This document shows, piece by piece, positions 12,701 to 22,906 of a stretch of 64,000 nt of DNA. The translations under genes and the position numbers were made by a program. Source of the DNA: Phytophthora colocasiae (taxonomy: Eukaryota > Oomycota > Peronosporomycetes > Peronosporales > Peronosporaceae); the NCBI GenBank assembly GCA_018806915.1, contig JAGKQI010000049.1, positions 1,054,001 to 1,118,000 on the forward strand, read 5' to 3'. The notes under the pieces were generated by a model. That model worked only from the letters and a program-made list of their open reading frames with translations. It ran no database searches and was not told the origin of the DNA. Numbering within the stretch: the first letter of the stretch is position 1; each line of letters begins with the position of its first letter.

Positions 12701-13238
12701 AGACCAATGGATCGATCAGGGCCACGCACCGAATCCGGTGAACGGTTTGAAGGAGCTGCGCATGCGCGTAACCGAGTCGTTTGGCAATATCCAGGTTTAT
12801 ACCTGGGTGGAGACTTTCTCATCTCCACGATTCTCTCTACCTACGTCCGCACGAATGGATCCATTCGTCCAGCAAACCTTCTGCACTTCGGCTCGGTTGC
12901 GGTGGGAGCACCACTCCTTTGAGCAGCTTCATGTGTATGGCCTACCTACCGGATGGGCAAAAGAGACTGGTGGTAACTTCGAGCGTCCTGAACTCCGTTC
13001 ATGGAGACACACCGTTATGCGCATGCGCAGCTCCTTCAAACCGTTCACCGGACTCGGTGCGTGGCCCTTAATGCAATCGATGCATGGGTCTTCTTCGGCG
13101 GACTGCAGGTAGCGGCGGGCGGAATTCCGTGCTCGAATGGGGTGTTTCCATCGCGGCAAATTGCGGATTGACAGGATGGCACCAAGGCACCAAGCCTTCA
13201 GGACTGTGTCTACAGTGCTTGGAATCGAAGCCTTCGAT
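12561..13238. repeat. Inverted duplication with ~0.2-kb arms
   Basis: The left arm (about 12561-12772) reappears in reverse complement at about 13014-13238 with scattered mismatches. The best segment is the block around 12737-12768, which contains GCGCATGCGC, against 13019-13048. The loop of ~240 bases has no coding signal. The left arm is itself the 3' part of a truncated unit B, so this looks like a B unit copied back on itself at the array edge. Confidence 0.8.
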
Positions 13239-13280
13239 GGCAACTTGACACTACTTCGAAGTAGTGGGGAGTGGGCCCTA

Positions 13281-14335
13281 CTTCTCCGGTCCACCGTACT
13301 ATCGCCCATTAGGTTTTTTGGTGAGCCACACAAAATTGTTAGCAGTATTTGATTGGTAAAAAATAACTTGTCTTGCTGTTTTTGTTTGGCGCCTAATCTG
13401 AAGCTTTGACATGCATAACTTTTCGCGCGCTTTCACTGTCGCCAACCACTGCTGTCGGCGTTGCCGCCAACACTAAACTCAATTCACTATTCCTTTCACC
13501 CTGGACTTCACAAACAACGCCAGCATGCCTCGCCGTCGAAACCAGACCGACCTTACCCCACACGTCAAGGTGGCCGTAGCGCTATATCTTGCGCAGCGAT
13601 CGGTTGGTGGCTGCCTCCCACGTGGCAGTATTGCCGCAGCTGCCGCAGGCGGCCTAATTGCTGCCGTGAAGGCCTCATTTGCTAAGGTAAGCTACCATAC
13701 TTTAGATAAGTGCTTTTTGACATTACAAAGTACTAGGTTTGGTCATTGGGTGCAAGGGGGGCAATGACTACAGCCTACCACGCGTGCAGAAGTTCCACAT
13801 GCGCAACGGAACGTCACCGATTGCGTTGCCAGTTGCAGACAGCATAGTTGCTAATGGCTACCGTCACTTATGCCAATCACAGCTTACAGTCTAATTTGAG
13901 GGTTCAAAAATAAATCGCCGTCTTATTCTTCACTTCGCGATGATTGGCGTATTTTATTCCGCTGGCTTGGTAACCAGGTGCCATGCTGCAATAAAACCTC
14001 GCTGGCGCGCGATCAATTTTAGCCCATTGAAGCGTTTACAGACAATATCGGTTTGCCAGGACGGAGTCAATTAGCTCCTACCGCTCGTGTAAAAGTGCGA
14101 TTGATTATCGCTAAAAATTGACCGAATTACGAAATTTAACCTTACGGCTCCTCTCAGACGCAAGACAAAAGTTATTCTACCATTCAAACGAAGGCTCCGT
14201 TTCAGCAGGAAGTCCGGGGGCACATACCTTGCGCCTTCAGCTTTCTAATGGTGTGCGCCATGCTTGCTAACTCTAAAAACTTTTTCCGCTATGCCCACTT
14301 TTTAGAAATGGCGATAGTACGGTGGACCGGAGAAG
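13281..14335 (+). mobile_element. Mariner/Stowaway-like element, 1055 bp, TA target duplication
   Basis: Perfect 26-bp terminal inverted repeats (13281-13306 and 14310-14335, starting CTTCTCCGGTCC) are flanked by TA on both sides (13279-13280 and 14336-14337). The start resembles Stowaway-type termini. Inside is only the N-terminal piece of a transposase (13525 on). The remainder is AT-rich and non-coding, so this is a non-autonomous deletion derivative. It ends 140 bases before the start codon of the aminotransferase gene. Confidence 0.85.
13525..13767 (+). pseudogene. N-terminal fragment of a mariner-type transposase
   Basis: The ORF begins MPRRRNQTDLTPHVK and continues with a helix-turn-helix-like stretch (VAVALYLAQRSVGGCLPRG, then an Ala-rich helix). 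This is the usual opening of oomycete mariner-like transposases: basic start, hydrophobic helix, then LPRG. Similarity fades after about residue 55, and none of the catalytic DDD/DDE region is present before the right terminal repeat. The family call is by pattern only. Confidence 0.5.
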
Positions 14336-14337
14336 TA

Positions 14338-14476
14338 TAAATTAGAGGTCACATGTGGTACATGTATTCTACCTGCTTCCCATTGATAACCTGATTCCAT
14401 ATATTAGTTTCATCCAATTGGCCAATTAATATTGATTTGTCACGTGTGGTGGGTGTACATGACCAGTTGCTGAGCT
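14338..14476 (+). promoter_or_regulatory. Probable 5' region of the aminotransferase gene
   Basis: These 139 bases lie between the mariner-like element and the start codon. They contain TCATCCAATTGG and CCAATTAATATT, loosely like an oomycete initiator region (TCA-type) with CCAAT motifs. No experimental start is implied. Confidence 0.3.
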
Positions 14477-15583
14477 ATGACACACCGGAACGACATGTTG
14501 GAGCTCATTCCAGGGCCTTCGCAGATGCTCCCTAATGTCCTGCAGGCATTGGGAACTGCCTGTGGGTCGTCCGATCTGGACCCTGCGTTTTGGGACGATT
14601 ATCTCGCTCTGGAACGAAACTTGCAGGATTTTCTGCACGCTGAAAGCTGCAGCGTCGCTATTCAATCGGGAGAGGCCATGCTAGCTCTGTGGGGCGCCTT
14701 GAAGAGCACACTTAAGCCTGGGGACGTGGTGGTGTGTGCTGCCAATGGGTTGTTCGGAGAGGGCTTTGCGGACATGGCCAAGGCCCTCGGGGCCGACGTT
14801 CGAGTTGTCAAGGGCGACTGGCGCAAAACCATCGATGTACAGGCGTTGAATGAAGAGATTCGTCGATCGAACCCGAAACTGGTGACTGCAGTGCACTGTG
14901 AGACGCCTAGTGGCCTGCTTAACAACCTGGAAGGTGTGGGGGAGACGATAGCTAACGAAACGACCGACGGTCTCTTTCTGGTGGATTTCGTATCAAGTGC
15001 TGGAGGTGCTCCATTGAATGTGGACAAGTGGAAGATTGACTTGGGCCTACTTGGTCCACACAAGGCTCTGTCAGGTCCCCCGGCATTGGCGTTCACGACG
15101 GTGAGTGACAAGGCGTGGAAGAGGATTAACGACGTCAAGTACGTTGGATACGACGCGCTGCAGCCGTTCTACCGTGCAGCTCTGCAGGAGCCGAGGTTGC
15201 TCCCGTACACGCACAACTGGCAGGCAATTCGTGCCGCATTAGTGGCCTGTAATAACATCAAAGAGGAAGGAGGGATTGAAGCTGTGATTCGTCGACACGC
15301 TGAGGTGAGTGCGTTCGCAAGACGTGAGGTGCAGGAGACACTGGGGTTAAAGATTTACGGCGAAGAGAGCGCAGCTTCCCCCACTGTAACTGCTATTGAA
15401 CTCCCTGAAGGTTGCAACTGGGATACATTGCAAAAAGAGCTACGAGCGCAGAAGTTGCTGGTGGGAGGATCCTACGGTCCACTGAAGGGAAAAGTACTGC
15501 GCCTGGGTCACATGGGCTCCCAGGCGGACAAGAACGTAGTGACCAAAGCCATCAAGATCATTGGTGCTGCACTTGAGAAGTAA
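14477..15583 (+). CDS. Class V PLP-dependent aminotransferase (alanine-glyoxylate / serine-pyruvate type)
   Basis: An intact intronless 368-residue protein. The order of motifs fits fold-type I class V aminotransferases of the alanine-glyoxylate group: LIPGPSQMLPNVLQAL near the start (substrate-binding start), QSGEAMLALWGAL and GLFGEGFADMAKALGA (cofactor phosphate side), VHCETPSGLLNN, then VDFVSSAGGAPLNVDKWKID and GPHKALSGPP. The lysine of the last motif, at about residue 195, is the expected Schiff-base lysine. The C-terminal LGHMGSQADKNVVTKAIK matches the family end. Likely reaction: transfer of an amino group from alanine or serine to glyoxylate, in peroxisome or mitochondrion. I see no clear PTS1 (it ends ALEK) and cannot fix the substrate from sequence. 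ATG at 14477 is the first after an in-frame stop; Met7 is an alternative start. Confidence 0.9.
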   Translation: MTHRNDMLELIPGPSQMLPNVLQALGTACGSSDLDPAFWDDYLALERNLQDFLHAESCSVAIQSGEAMLALWGALKSTLKPGDVVVCAANGLFGEGFADMAKALGADVRVVKGDWRKTIDVQALNEEIRRSNPKLVTAVHCETPSGLLNNLEGVGETIANETTDGLFLVDFVSSAGGAPLNVDKWKIDLGLLGPHKALSGPPALAFTTVSDKAWKRINDVKYVGYDALQPFYRAALQEPRLLPYTHNWQAIRAALVACNNIKEEGGIEAVIRRHAEVSAFARREVQETLGLKIYGEESAASPTVTAIELPEGCNWDTLQKELRAQKLLVGGSYGPLKGKVLRLGHMGSQADKNVVTKAIKIIGAALEK

Positions 15584-15742
15584 GAGCAAGAGAATTGATG
15601 CTCGAAGCAGCTATATTATTTCTGCTCTGTGGCAAGAAGCAACGGGTTGTCATGCTGCTCTGGTTTGAAGTCGTAGTGTATCAAGCATACCTGCCAGAAA
15701 AATACACATTTGTGAGTCTTACTGAATATTTTGTTGCATTCT

Positions 15743-16323
15743 TTATGGCTTCCCCACCACTTCAGGCTCGCCTTCAGCTGCTCCATCGATACCGTATTCT
15801 GCCAACGTTAACATGTCATTTTTGAGCTCGGTCGACTCGGAAAAGTACCCTTTACAGATCTTGAGGTCCATGATCGGCCCGTGCTGCTTTTGGATTTGTT
15901 GCTGGACCCACACGAAATTCATTTTCAGTATTCGAGAAGCGAAGGCACGCATATACAACGCGAATACGCCACTAACCTTGAGTGCGAACAGCCGAGTAGT
16001 AGTCTTTGTGCGGAACTTAAAATTGAGGTAGCTCCAATTGAGCAGCTAACAAAAAGAAGAGATTGGTGTCAAAGCGATCTAGCAGCAAAAATTCGGGAAA
16101 AAACAACCATACCCGCATGTCCAGTGTCACGTAGTGCACTGGATCGACTTCAATTACGATAGGAGGGGCAGTGTCGAACGCCTATAGGATAGATTCGGTT
16201 AGTAAAGTGTCAGTTCTGTCATTGATCTGTTTGACGAACCGAGGCTCCTTCGACACCAGCGTCGCCTGAATCACCCGTGCTGGACTTGGTCTTCTTTCCC
16301 TTAGCCTTCTTCTTCGGCGGCAT
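15743..16323 (-). CDS. Small conserved-looking protein of unknown function, four exons
   Basis: The exons that give an open frame of 126 residues are 16240-16323, 16113-16181, 15977-16045 and 15743-15901. All three introns are GT-AG, 58-75 nt, and each exon joins in phase 0; internal exons 2 and 3 are both 69 nt. The protein starts with a Lys-rich tail (MPPKKKAKGKKTKSS), then PPIVIEVDPVHYVTLDMR, LLNWSYLNFKFRTKTTTRLF and QHGPIMDLKICKGYFSES, ending LAEYGIDG plus an acidic tail. The alternating hydrophobic pattern and the DLKIC...LAEYGIDG ending suggest a ubiquitin-like (beta-grasp) fold. That is an inference and I cannot name the family. It lies tail-to-tail with the aminotransferase, 159 bp apart. 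Confidence 0.65.
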
Positions 16324-17481
16324 CGTACTTTTCTAAAACAATGGACGAAATGACGCAAAAATAAAAAGTGGTAATCGTTTCGCTGTCATAACCAACTTCG
16401 CTTGCAGGGCCTCCAATTGCAGCATGCATGTACTGTACGCTGCAGTACGCGGTACCTGTACCCTCGGAGAGCTGTCACACAGACCAGAAAACGAACCCTG
16501 CTAAAGTAAGCAACTTTTACTACAGAATCTGTTGCATATCTGTACACTGTTCTGTTGTCGATGGGGCATTTGCCTGAAAGCTTCTGTGTAAAGGCATACT
16601 AGCATTAGCGAGGTCAATGTAATCCTGCTTTACACTTTTTTCACTACATGTACGTTATCGCTTTCGACAAGGTTTAACATTGTTAGGTAAAGCAAGCCCC
16701 GGCTCACCGACGAGCTGTACCATCAGCGTGGATATTTGAACCTCCCCGGTGAGTTGCCTAGAAACAGGTGCAGTCAAAAGTGACTGCAGCACACCGAAAA
16801 CGATATTTTTTCGTGATGTTCTAGACTCCAAAGCCCCAGTCTCAGAGGCAGGATATCTACGTGTGCCTAAAAGCTGACGACGCGGACAAGGCTCGCGTAC
16901 CGATTAGCCGTATCGGCGATAGGATATCGCTGACGGGACGTGCATAGATTTGTTATTGCAAAGTGACACGACTGTAGCTTTGCTCTTGAATTTGGACATC
17001 CTGCGATGCGTCTAACGCTCGCTAAGCCTGTTATCGCAAACACAACACAGTTTGAATCTAGATTACGGCTCGGTCTTCGCAAATTGTCAGTGTCCACGAG
17101 CCCAGGGCACCTTACTCCCCACAAAGAAAGACCCCGTTCGAGACGTGAGTAGGCTCAATTTGGCTGGTTATCTGTCGTCGCACAGCCCACCGTACTAATT
17201 GACTTTGGCAGTTAGCAACGCGACGGAAGTGCGAGCATACAATAAGCTAGCAGGCTGCTAGTAGCAGCCAGTGAATCAGCCAGGATATCCAGCCGGCACA
17301 GAGCCACCTCCGACTTTTAAACAGGAAAGAATCTTTCCTGTCGACTGGAGATATTTCAAGTTGCCTTTGCCATGGTGTCTATGGCCCATAGACTATGGGC
17401 ATCGCAGTTCAACCGCCACGGGATATCCAATGTCGCTTCATGAACGATTTGTTGTGGGTCAAACTCCCGATCTTCCACCTA
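16324..17481. other. Intergenic, no gene recognised
   Basis: I see no protein-like ORF or RNA gene. The first ~150 bases are the shared upstream region of the four-exon gene. A small run of palindromic sequence (CTGTACGCTGCAGTACGCGG, near 16432-16451) is the only notable structure. Confidence 0.4.
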
Positions 17482-18303
17482 CACCGATCGACAGAATGCA
17501 ACGACCACTTTCCAAGTCTGTTCGGCGCGTGTAGACTGGTTATGTGAGAGCGAATTAATATCGATTTTGGTAAAAGATAGAGAGCAGCTGTATTTGCACT
17601 AAAAATTGGTTTTAAGTGCCTTGTTAAATTCACTAGTGACGGTATCCGCTTCAATGGATTCCCAGGCTGAAATGGCACGCTTTATCGTAGCCAAGCGCTT
17701 TTCTTTCGCCGTCGTAGCAGTAGCCTTTTCAAACAGCCATAACGCCTTCAGCTTCGCCTTGAGGGGACCCATAATGCCAACGTCTAAGGGCTGGCAAACG
17801 GAGGTAGCATTTTTAGGCAATGGCTGTAGAACAGCGCCAAGTTCCTCCGAAACTATAGCTTTCGATTCGCCCGAGACATGACACTCTAAGTTATCTACGA
17901 GTAGTAGAGCCGAGCGCGTAATGTGCTGCTGCAGAAGCGAGCGTAGGTAAAGCTTCCACACGCGAGAGTCCATCCATGCTTTTGTCTGTACAGTATACAC
18001 GTGACCTACATGTATAAACAGTATGAGTATAAATAAACGAAATAAAACATATTAAAAAGACTCACCTTGGGGGTATGTTGGCAATTCTTCCATCTCGATG
18101 GGGTCTGCGAGGACTCCTCGTCCGCTGCCTCCATTTTATCGAGTGGCTGGTGGAGACCTCCGTTTTATCGAGTGGCTAGTGGAGTTTTATTTTAGCGATT
18201 GAACGCTGCGACGGGTGATTTGATTGGTTGATAACAAAATGTGTACACAATTCTATATCACGGGCGCCCTTTTTATATGGACCATGCATTCTGTCGATCG
18301 GTG
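17482..18303 (-). mobile_element. pogo-like element, internally deleted, TA target duplication
   Basis: Inverted repeats CACCGATCGACAGAATGCA occur at 17482-17500 and, in reverse complement, at 18285-18303. Each is preceded or followed by TA (17480-17481 and 18304-18305). The repeat identity continues by two C/G bases beyond the TA. The 822-bp interior holds the two ends of a DDE_1-type transposase gene on the minus strand. Confidence 0.75.
17599..18134 (-). pseudogene. pogo/jerky-type DDE_1 transposase, first exon fused to the C-terminal part
   Basis: A first exon (18066-18134, starts MEAADEES) ends at a good donor. An 80-nt intron leads to a second exon (17599-17985) that encodes the catalytic C-terminal half of a DDE_1 transposase: KAWMDSRVWKLYL, LLLVDNLECHVSG (second catalytic Asp), then LPKNATSVCQPLDVGIMGPL (third catalytic Asp). 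The DNA-binding domains and the first catalytic Asp are missing, so the 151-residue product cannot be an active transposase. The splice phase is preserved across the deletion, so a short in-frame protein is still encoded. Confidence 0.65.
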
Positions 18304-18675
18304 TAGGCAAAGAATTTGAACGTGGAGTCCACGGTTGACATCATGTTCTGGGGCGACAGAACAGGAAAAACACACAAGACAAAGGAGTGACACACAAAGC
18401 TTGCGATAACACAACACTTGTTTACACACCACACTAGATTAGTGTGGTTCACACGTAGTGTACACGCATCACCCGTTGTAGAGAATGATCACACCAAATG
18501 CAGGTGGTTGCACACCAGCCTATCAAGGTTGGTTTTTAAGCCTAATTTCTACCAATGAAACAAGTCGTTATGCGCTGTTGCACTAGGCAGATTTCCGCTC
18601 ACAACAACAAAACACGTTGCCCCCACACCACTCCTCTCCCCTCTCCGGCCCTCCCCCCAAGTCTGTTCGTCAACC

Positions 18676-20560
18676 ATGACGCAATTTAACTGGACGAACA
18701 TCTGCACCAACATGGCAGTCGCTGACGCACATCTGTTGATGGAGGACATGAAGGCGTTCGTCATTGCCAAGAGCCAACTGGTCCCCTGTGACGGCACATG
18801 CGGCTTAGGAAGACCGCATAAGATGCGATACCAGCTGCTCAGGTGCCTCGGAAACATGTAGGGCTGCTACACCGTATGCCGCGTGTCCCTGGATTGGAAA
18901 GGTGCTCACGTGCCCGGAGCTCAACCGTGTGTCGCTCAAGGAGTGTGGTATGCACGAGACTGAGGTTCGTGATCCGGTCAAGCCGACGCTGACGCCCCGG
19001 CTGGAAAGAATTCTGCCGGGAAATGGCCACGGAAGGAATGAAGCCTGCGCGAATTCGCAATGCTATGGGCCGTCGCTTCGGTATCGCGGACGAATCTCTC
19101 CCTGATTTGCGCAAAGTCCAGTGGTTCGTCAGCCATTTTGCCAAGACGAACCTGCACAAGAGCGATGACTATGATGACATCTTGGAGCAAATATCCCAGC
19201 TGGCGTATGACCCTGGGATGTCCGACACGAAACCATTTTCGTTTGGGTGGCAACGTGATAGTCACGGCAAGCCTGACGTGGGCAACGGCTCTGACGAACA
19301 CCCGTTTTTGGTGGGCTTGACGACAAAGCGTCTGTTGCGCAATGCAGCTCGCGATCCGGCCTCGTTCGTGTTTCATATGGATGCCACCTTCAAGTTGAAC
19401 CAAGTTGGGTATCCTGTGATCGTATGTGGAGTGTCGGACCGATGTCGCTCGTTCCATCCGGTGGCAATGTTCATCACTTCTCAGCGGCTGACAGAGCTGT
19501 ATGTCAAGTGTCTGGAGTGCGCTTCGTCGAATGTTTACCGCGGTCACCGGTGAACAGATGCTCCTACGGTATGTCATGGCCGACGCTGAAGTAGCGCAAC
19601 AAAAATGCTGTTGATGAAGTGTTTGAGTTGACTCGACTACACATACTTGATGTGTTTCAACCATATGATGGCGAAGGTGCATGAGAAGCTAAAAGCTGTA
19701 CCGCGACACTTATGCGAACGCGTGGTTGCTGACATTTACGACCTTCACTTCGCGTCAAGTCAAGAAGCATATGACGATCATGTCAAGGTTGTGCTGGCCA
19801 AATGGGAGGCGGACGATTTGCTGGCGGGGTTCTGCCGTACTTCAACAACGTATGGGTGTCAAGTGAGTCGGCGCTGGCAGTGCTCATCCACACGCCCAGC
19901 GGGTACGCCACCACGAACAACCCTGTTGAGCAATTCAACCGTCTGATCAAGCGTGACTACACCCTTCGGACGAAACATAAGATTGGTACTTTATCCAGTT
20001 GCTGGCAGATTGCTGCGGGAACCAATCTGTCACGCCACGACTGTTCAAGGAAGCATCTGAGACGACGCAACAGCTGAGATCGCGGGTGAGCAACTTTCGC
20101 CAGCGGAACCTTCTGCTTGACATGACACCCAGCCGGTCAAGCATCGAGTTCTTACTGGTATCGCGGACACCCAATATTGTGCGTGTGGTGTCACGGGGCT
20201 GCGTTCGTGTGTACCTGCCTGAGATTGGGCGCAGCAAAGAAAATGCCCCAGTCTCCGCCCAAATGGGTGCTAACTACGCCCGCATGGAGGTCGAAGGACA
20301 ACCGGATGGTGGCTGGAGGTAGATGTCTGTGCGCAAACGTGTGGCTGCAAGTACCATTTCAAGTTCGTAATTTGCATCCACGTGCTATTTGCACTGCAAG
20401 TCAGGAGCTACACAGGCACGGATGGAAAGCGAACTCGTCAACCGTTCAAAGACCCGTAAACGCCCTCGCCCACAAGCTCCATCAACTAGACGCGTAGCTG
20501 CTGGCAGACCACGCAACAATGGTCATGCGCTAAGCTTGAGTAGGCATAGAATAGCTGTAG
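18676..20560 (+). pseudogene. MULE transposase (Mutator-like) with SWIM zinc finger, many frameshifts
   Basis: Fragments in alternating frames line up in the order of oomycete MULE transposases. They are an N-terminal zinc-binding region (CDGTCGLGRPHKMRYQLLRC), TPRLERIL...GMKPARIRNAMGRRF, the catalytic block FHMDATFKLNQVGYPV (first Asp), MADAE (second Asp, near 19575), PHL-type FNNVWV and SGYATTNNPVEQFNRLIKRDY, and finally a SWIM finger CxCKYHFKFVICIHV near 20330-20390. At least five frame changes and two stops (for example TAG at 18859) break it. I did not find its terminal repeats. The 372 bases between the pogo-like element and this gene (18304-18675) show no gene. Confidence 0.75.
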
Positions 20561-20670
20561 ATGAGATTGTGCAGGTTAGCTGTAACTTTCAATACGCATC
20601 GCATGCCAAACTTCTTTTTTAGTGTATTGAAACTACTAACAAAAATAAACTAAAACTAAAGTGAAACCAA

Positions 20671-21219
20671 TTGCGTGCTGCTTCCTCGGGCCTAAGGATT
20701 GTCATTTCCATTCACGATGGCAACCCTTCAAGTCGACTCCTGCCCCACCTACAGCGTTCAAGCCCTTTCTTTGAGTTTTGCCAATTGCACCTCGAAACTC
20801 AAGGGAAACGTCGCCTTGATGAGGCAGCGGCACGATACCTCAAAAACACCTGCCTCATCTTGCGCGACCCTTCGGCCAACCCAGCTGACGCAATTAAGCG
20901 GCTCCTCGACGCGGTACCACATGGGCGTGACACATTACCAAGGACCGTCTCATTGAGGCAGCTACTCAAGGCGACGATGCCGGCGAAGCAGAGTGGGTGT
21001 TGCCAGCCGGTGTGGACTCTGTCTGGTAAGCCCACCTACCAGATGCGCAAGATTGTAGGCCACGAAAGTTGTCAATGGGCGCACTTTTTCCGAACCTCGT
21101 GGGAGGATACTTTGGAGCCCGCCGAAAATCTACCTTCTGCCGAGATAAAGAAGTACCGCGCGAAGGTGCACAAGCAGGTTGAACGACGCTTTATTGAAGC
21201 GGAAGCTAAAGAGGTTTGA
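20671..21219 (+). pseudogene. Fragment with chromodomain-like C-terminus
   Basis: A 182-codon frame without a plausible ATG (it opens at TTG). Near residue 125 it reads YQMRKIVGHES...FRTSWEDTLEPAENL, matching the chromodomain layout (YxVEKIVxHR...xVRWxGxxDTWEPxxNL), followed by a Lys/Arg-rich helix. The upstream ~110 residues are unrecognised. Chromodomains in such contexts usually come from retroelement integrases or transposases, but the partner domain is not visible. It may belong to the preceding MULE region or to a separate remnant. Confidence 0.4.
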
Positions 21220-22114
21220 ACTAATAACACTAGCTTCACTTACATGTATTCGCTTAATCCTACAGCATTAACTACCACTATGACTACCCTCTTGAATACG
21301 GCAGCAAGTAAGGTGGCACAACAGTGGCACGTATGCTGCACGAGCCATCAGCGAGAGCGGTACAAGGCATAGGAGCCCATCAACGCGCTCCGCACAAGCT
21401 TACGCAGCACATGTGCACCTCCGTGCCGCCAGTGTTCGCCATGTCGTCCGTGCCGCCAGTGTTCGTGAGCGACGCCGTGCCGTGCAGCGTGCCGAGGCAG
21501 GTCGCGCCCTCATCCGTGTCGTCCGTGTTGTCCGTTCCGCCAGTGTTCACGGGCGCCGCCGTGCCGTGCAGCGTGCCGAGGCAGGTCGCGCCTGTGAAGA
21601 TGTCCTTGGGTCTTGCTGGCGAGTTGGTGAATGAGCATGGATGGAAGGCGGCGGACGGGCGGGATAGGCGCGTGGTATGGCTGGTCTTTGACCCCGCCCA
21701 TCCTCCCTCGCAATCCACCAATGGCAATGTGTGGTGTGCACACGTCCTGTGTGTTGACCACACCACGACGTGTGTTTTTACTATTTTGTCTTCTGGGGCT
21801 GAAGAATCCCCGCTTTGTTCATCACTTACGCGACTCGACTGGCAGAAATCTCGCTTAGCAAATCTCTGACGAACTGGGAAAAGCATAGAAACGCAACGGT
21901 GCTTGGTGTTGCCGCGCTGGAGATCATGCTCCAGTAGAGTTGGCGCGCAATCGAGGAGTTGGGTGGACTGGGCGTCGCCGCTCTATGACCTCAGGGATTA
22001 TGCGCCAGAGCCTTGCGCCGCGAGGTCGCGTCGTCATCGTCCGGTATGCAGGTCCGTCGTCAGCCCATTTCCAAATTCGCCACGGACCTGTGAAGCGAAG
22101 CGCTACCGTCTTCC
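21220..22114. other. No gene recognised; contains an 84-bp tandem repeat
   Basis: Two copies of an 84-bp GC-rich unit lie at about 21427-21594 (shared block GCCGTGCCGTGCAGCGTGCC near 21474 and 21558). ORFs on both strands pass through it (for example about 21380-21886 minus), but none starts at a good ATG with recognisable domains. The segment just before 22115 is the 5' region of the PX-domain gene. Confidence 0.45.
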
Positions 22115-22678
22115 ATGTTTGCTTCAAACCGACAGTTATCCGCTACTCCCTCGGCTTTGCCCGAGTCGGTGGCTTGGCTCGAGCACTTGACGCTCGACAT
22201 GACCACGTCCGTCAATACCAGACACGGACTAGGCAAGCGCAACGTCCTGTACGAACTGCACATGACCTACCAGACGTCCAAGGAAGAAACCACGTCGTGG
22301 ACATTGTCGCGCAACTTTGACGAGTATCGCGATTTACGACGGAGACTGGTTAAGGCTCTTCAACTCGGACACCGATGCAATGCTGAGTGCAAGTGGCTGG
22401 GCAATGTGATCAAGCACCACTTTCCCCGGGCGTCACTCTTCTGTCGGAGCTGTCCGAGTGGCGTGGAAGGCACCCGAGTGGCTCTACTTCGAATGCTAAA
22501 TACGGTTAAGGCTTCACTAGTTAACCACGGTAACCTCGGGTGTTCAAGGATGCGCGATGACGCGAGTAAAGTGTTCACAGTCTTCGTGTCCAGCAGCAGC
22601 ACAAGCAAGGAATCGTCCAGGACGCACTCGACCACAGCGTCGCTGTCCATGTCGTCGTCGCTGTCTCCAAGCAATTTT

Positions 22679-22906
22679 TGTCGGAGTACTACTCCTATTA
22701 CTATTGATATGCTCGCTGTTGATAAGATCTCTAGGTTGCATGCTATAAATATACATTGGGTCGGTGCGACTTGTGCCTCTTGAGCTAGAGAGCGGCATCA
22801 CTTCCAGTTCCGCCACCGCCTGCCCAAGCAGCACAAGTCTAGACCCGGAGGCTTTGCTACCTCCCTCTCGTGTTCTTCCTACCTCTGCAATGACCATCAA
22901 TCGACA
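22679..22906 (+). repeat. Copia 5' LTR
   Basis: 228 bp, begins TGTCGGAGTACTACTCC and ends ATCAATCGACA. It contains CTATAAATATACATTGG as a probable TATA region. Confidence 0.95.

Noticed and set aside
21380..21886. Minus-strand 168-codon ORF over the 84-bp tandem repeat
   Set aside because: No domain; much of it is the repeat itself, and an overlapping plus-strand ORF is equally long.
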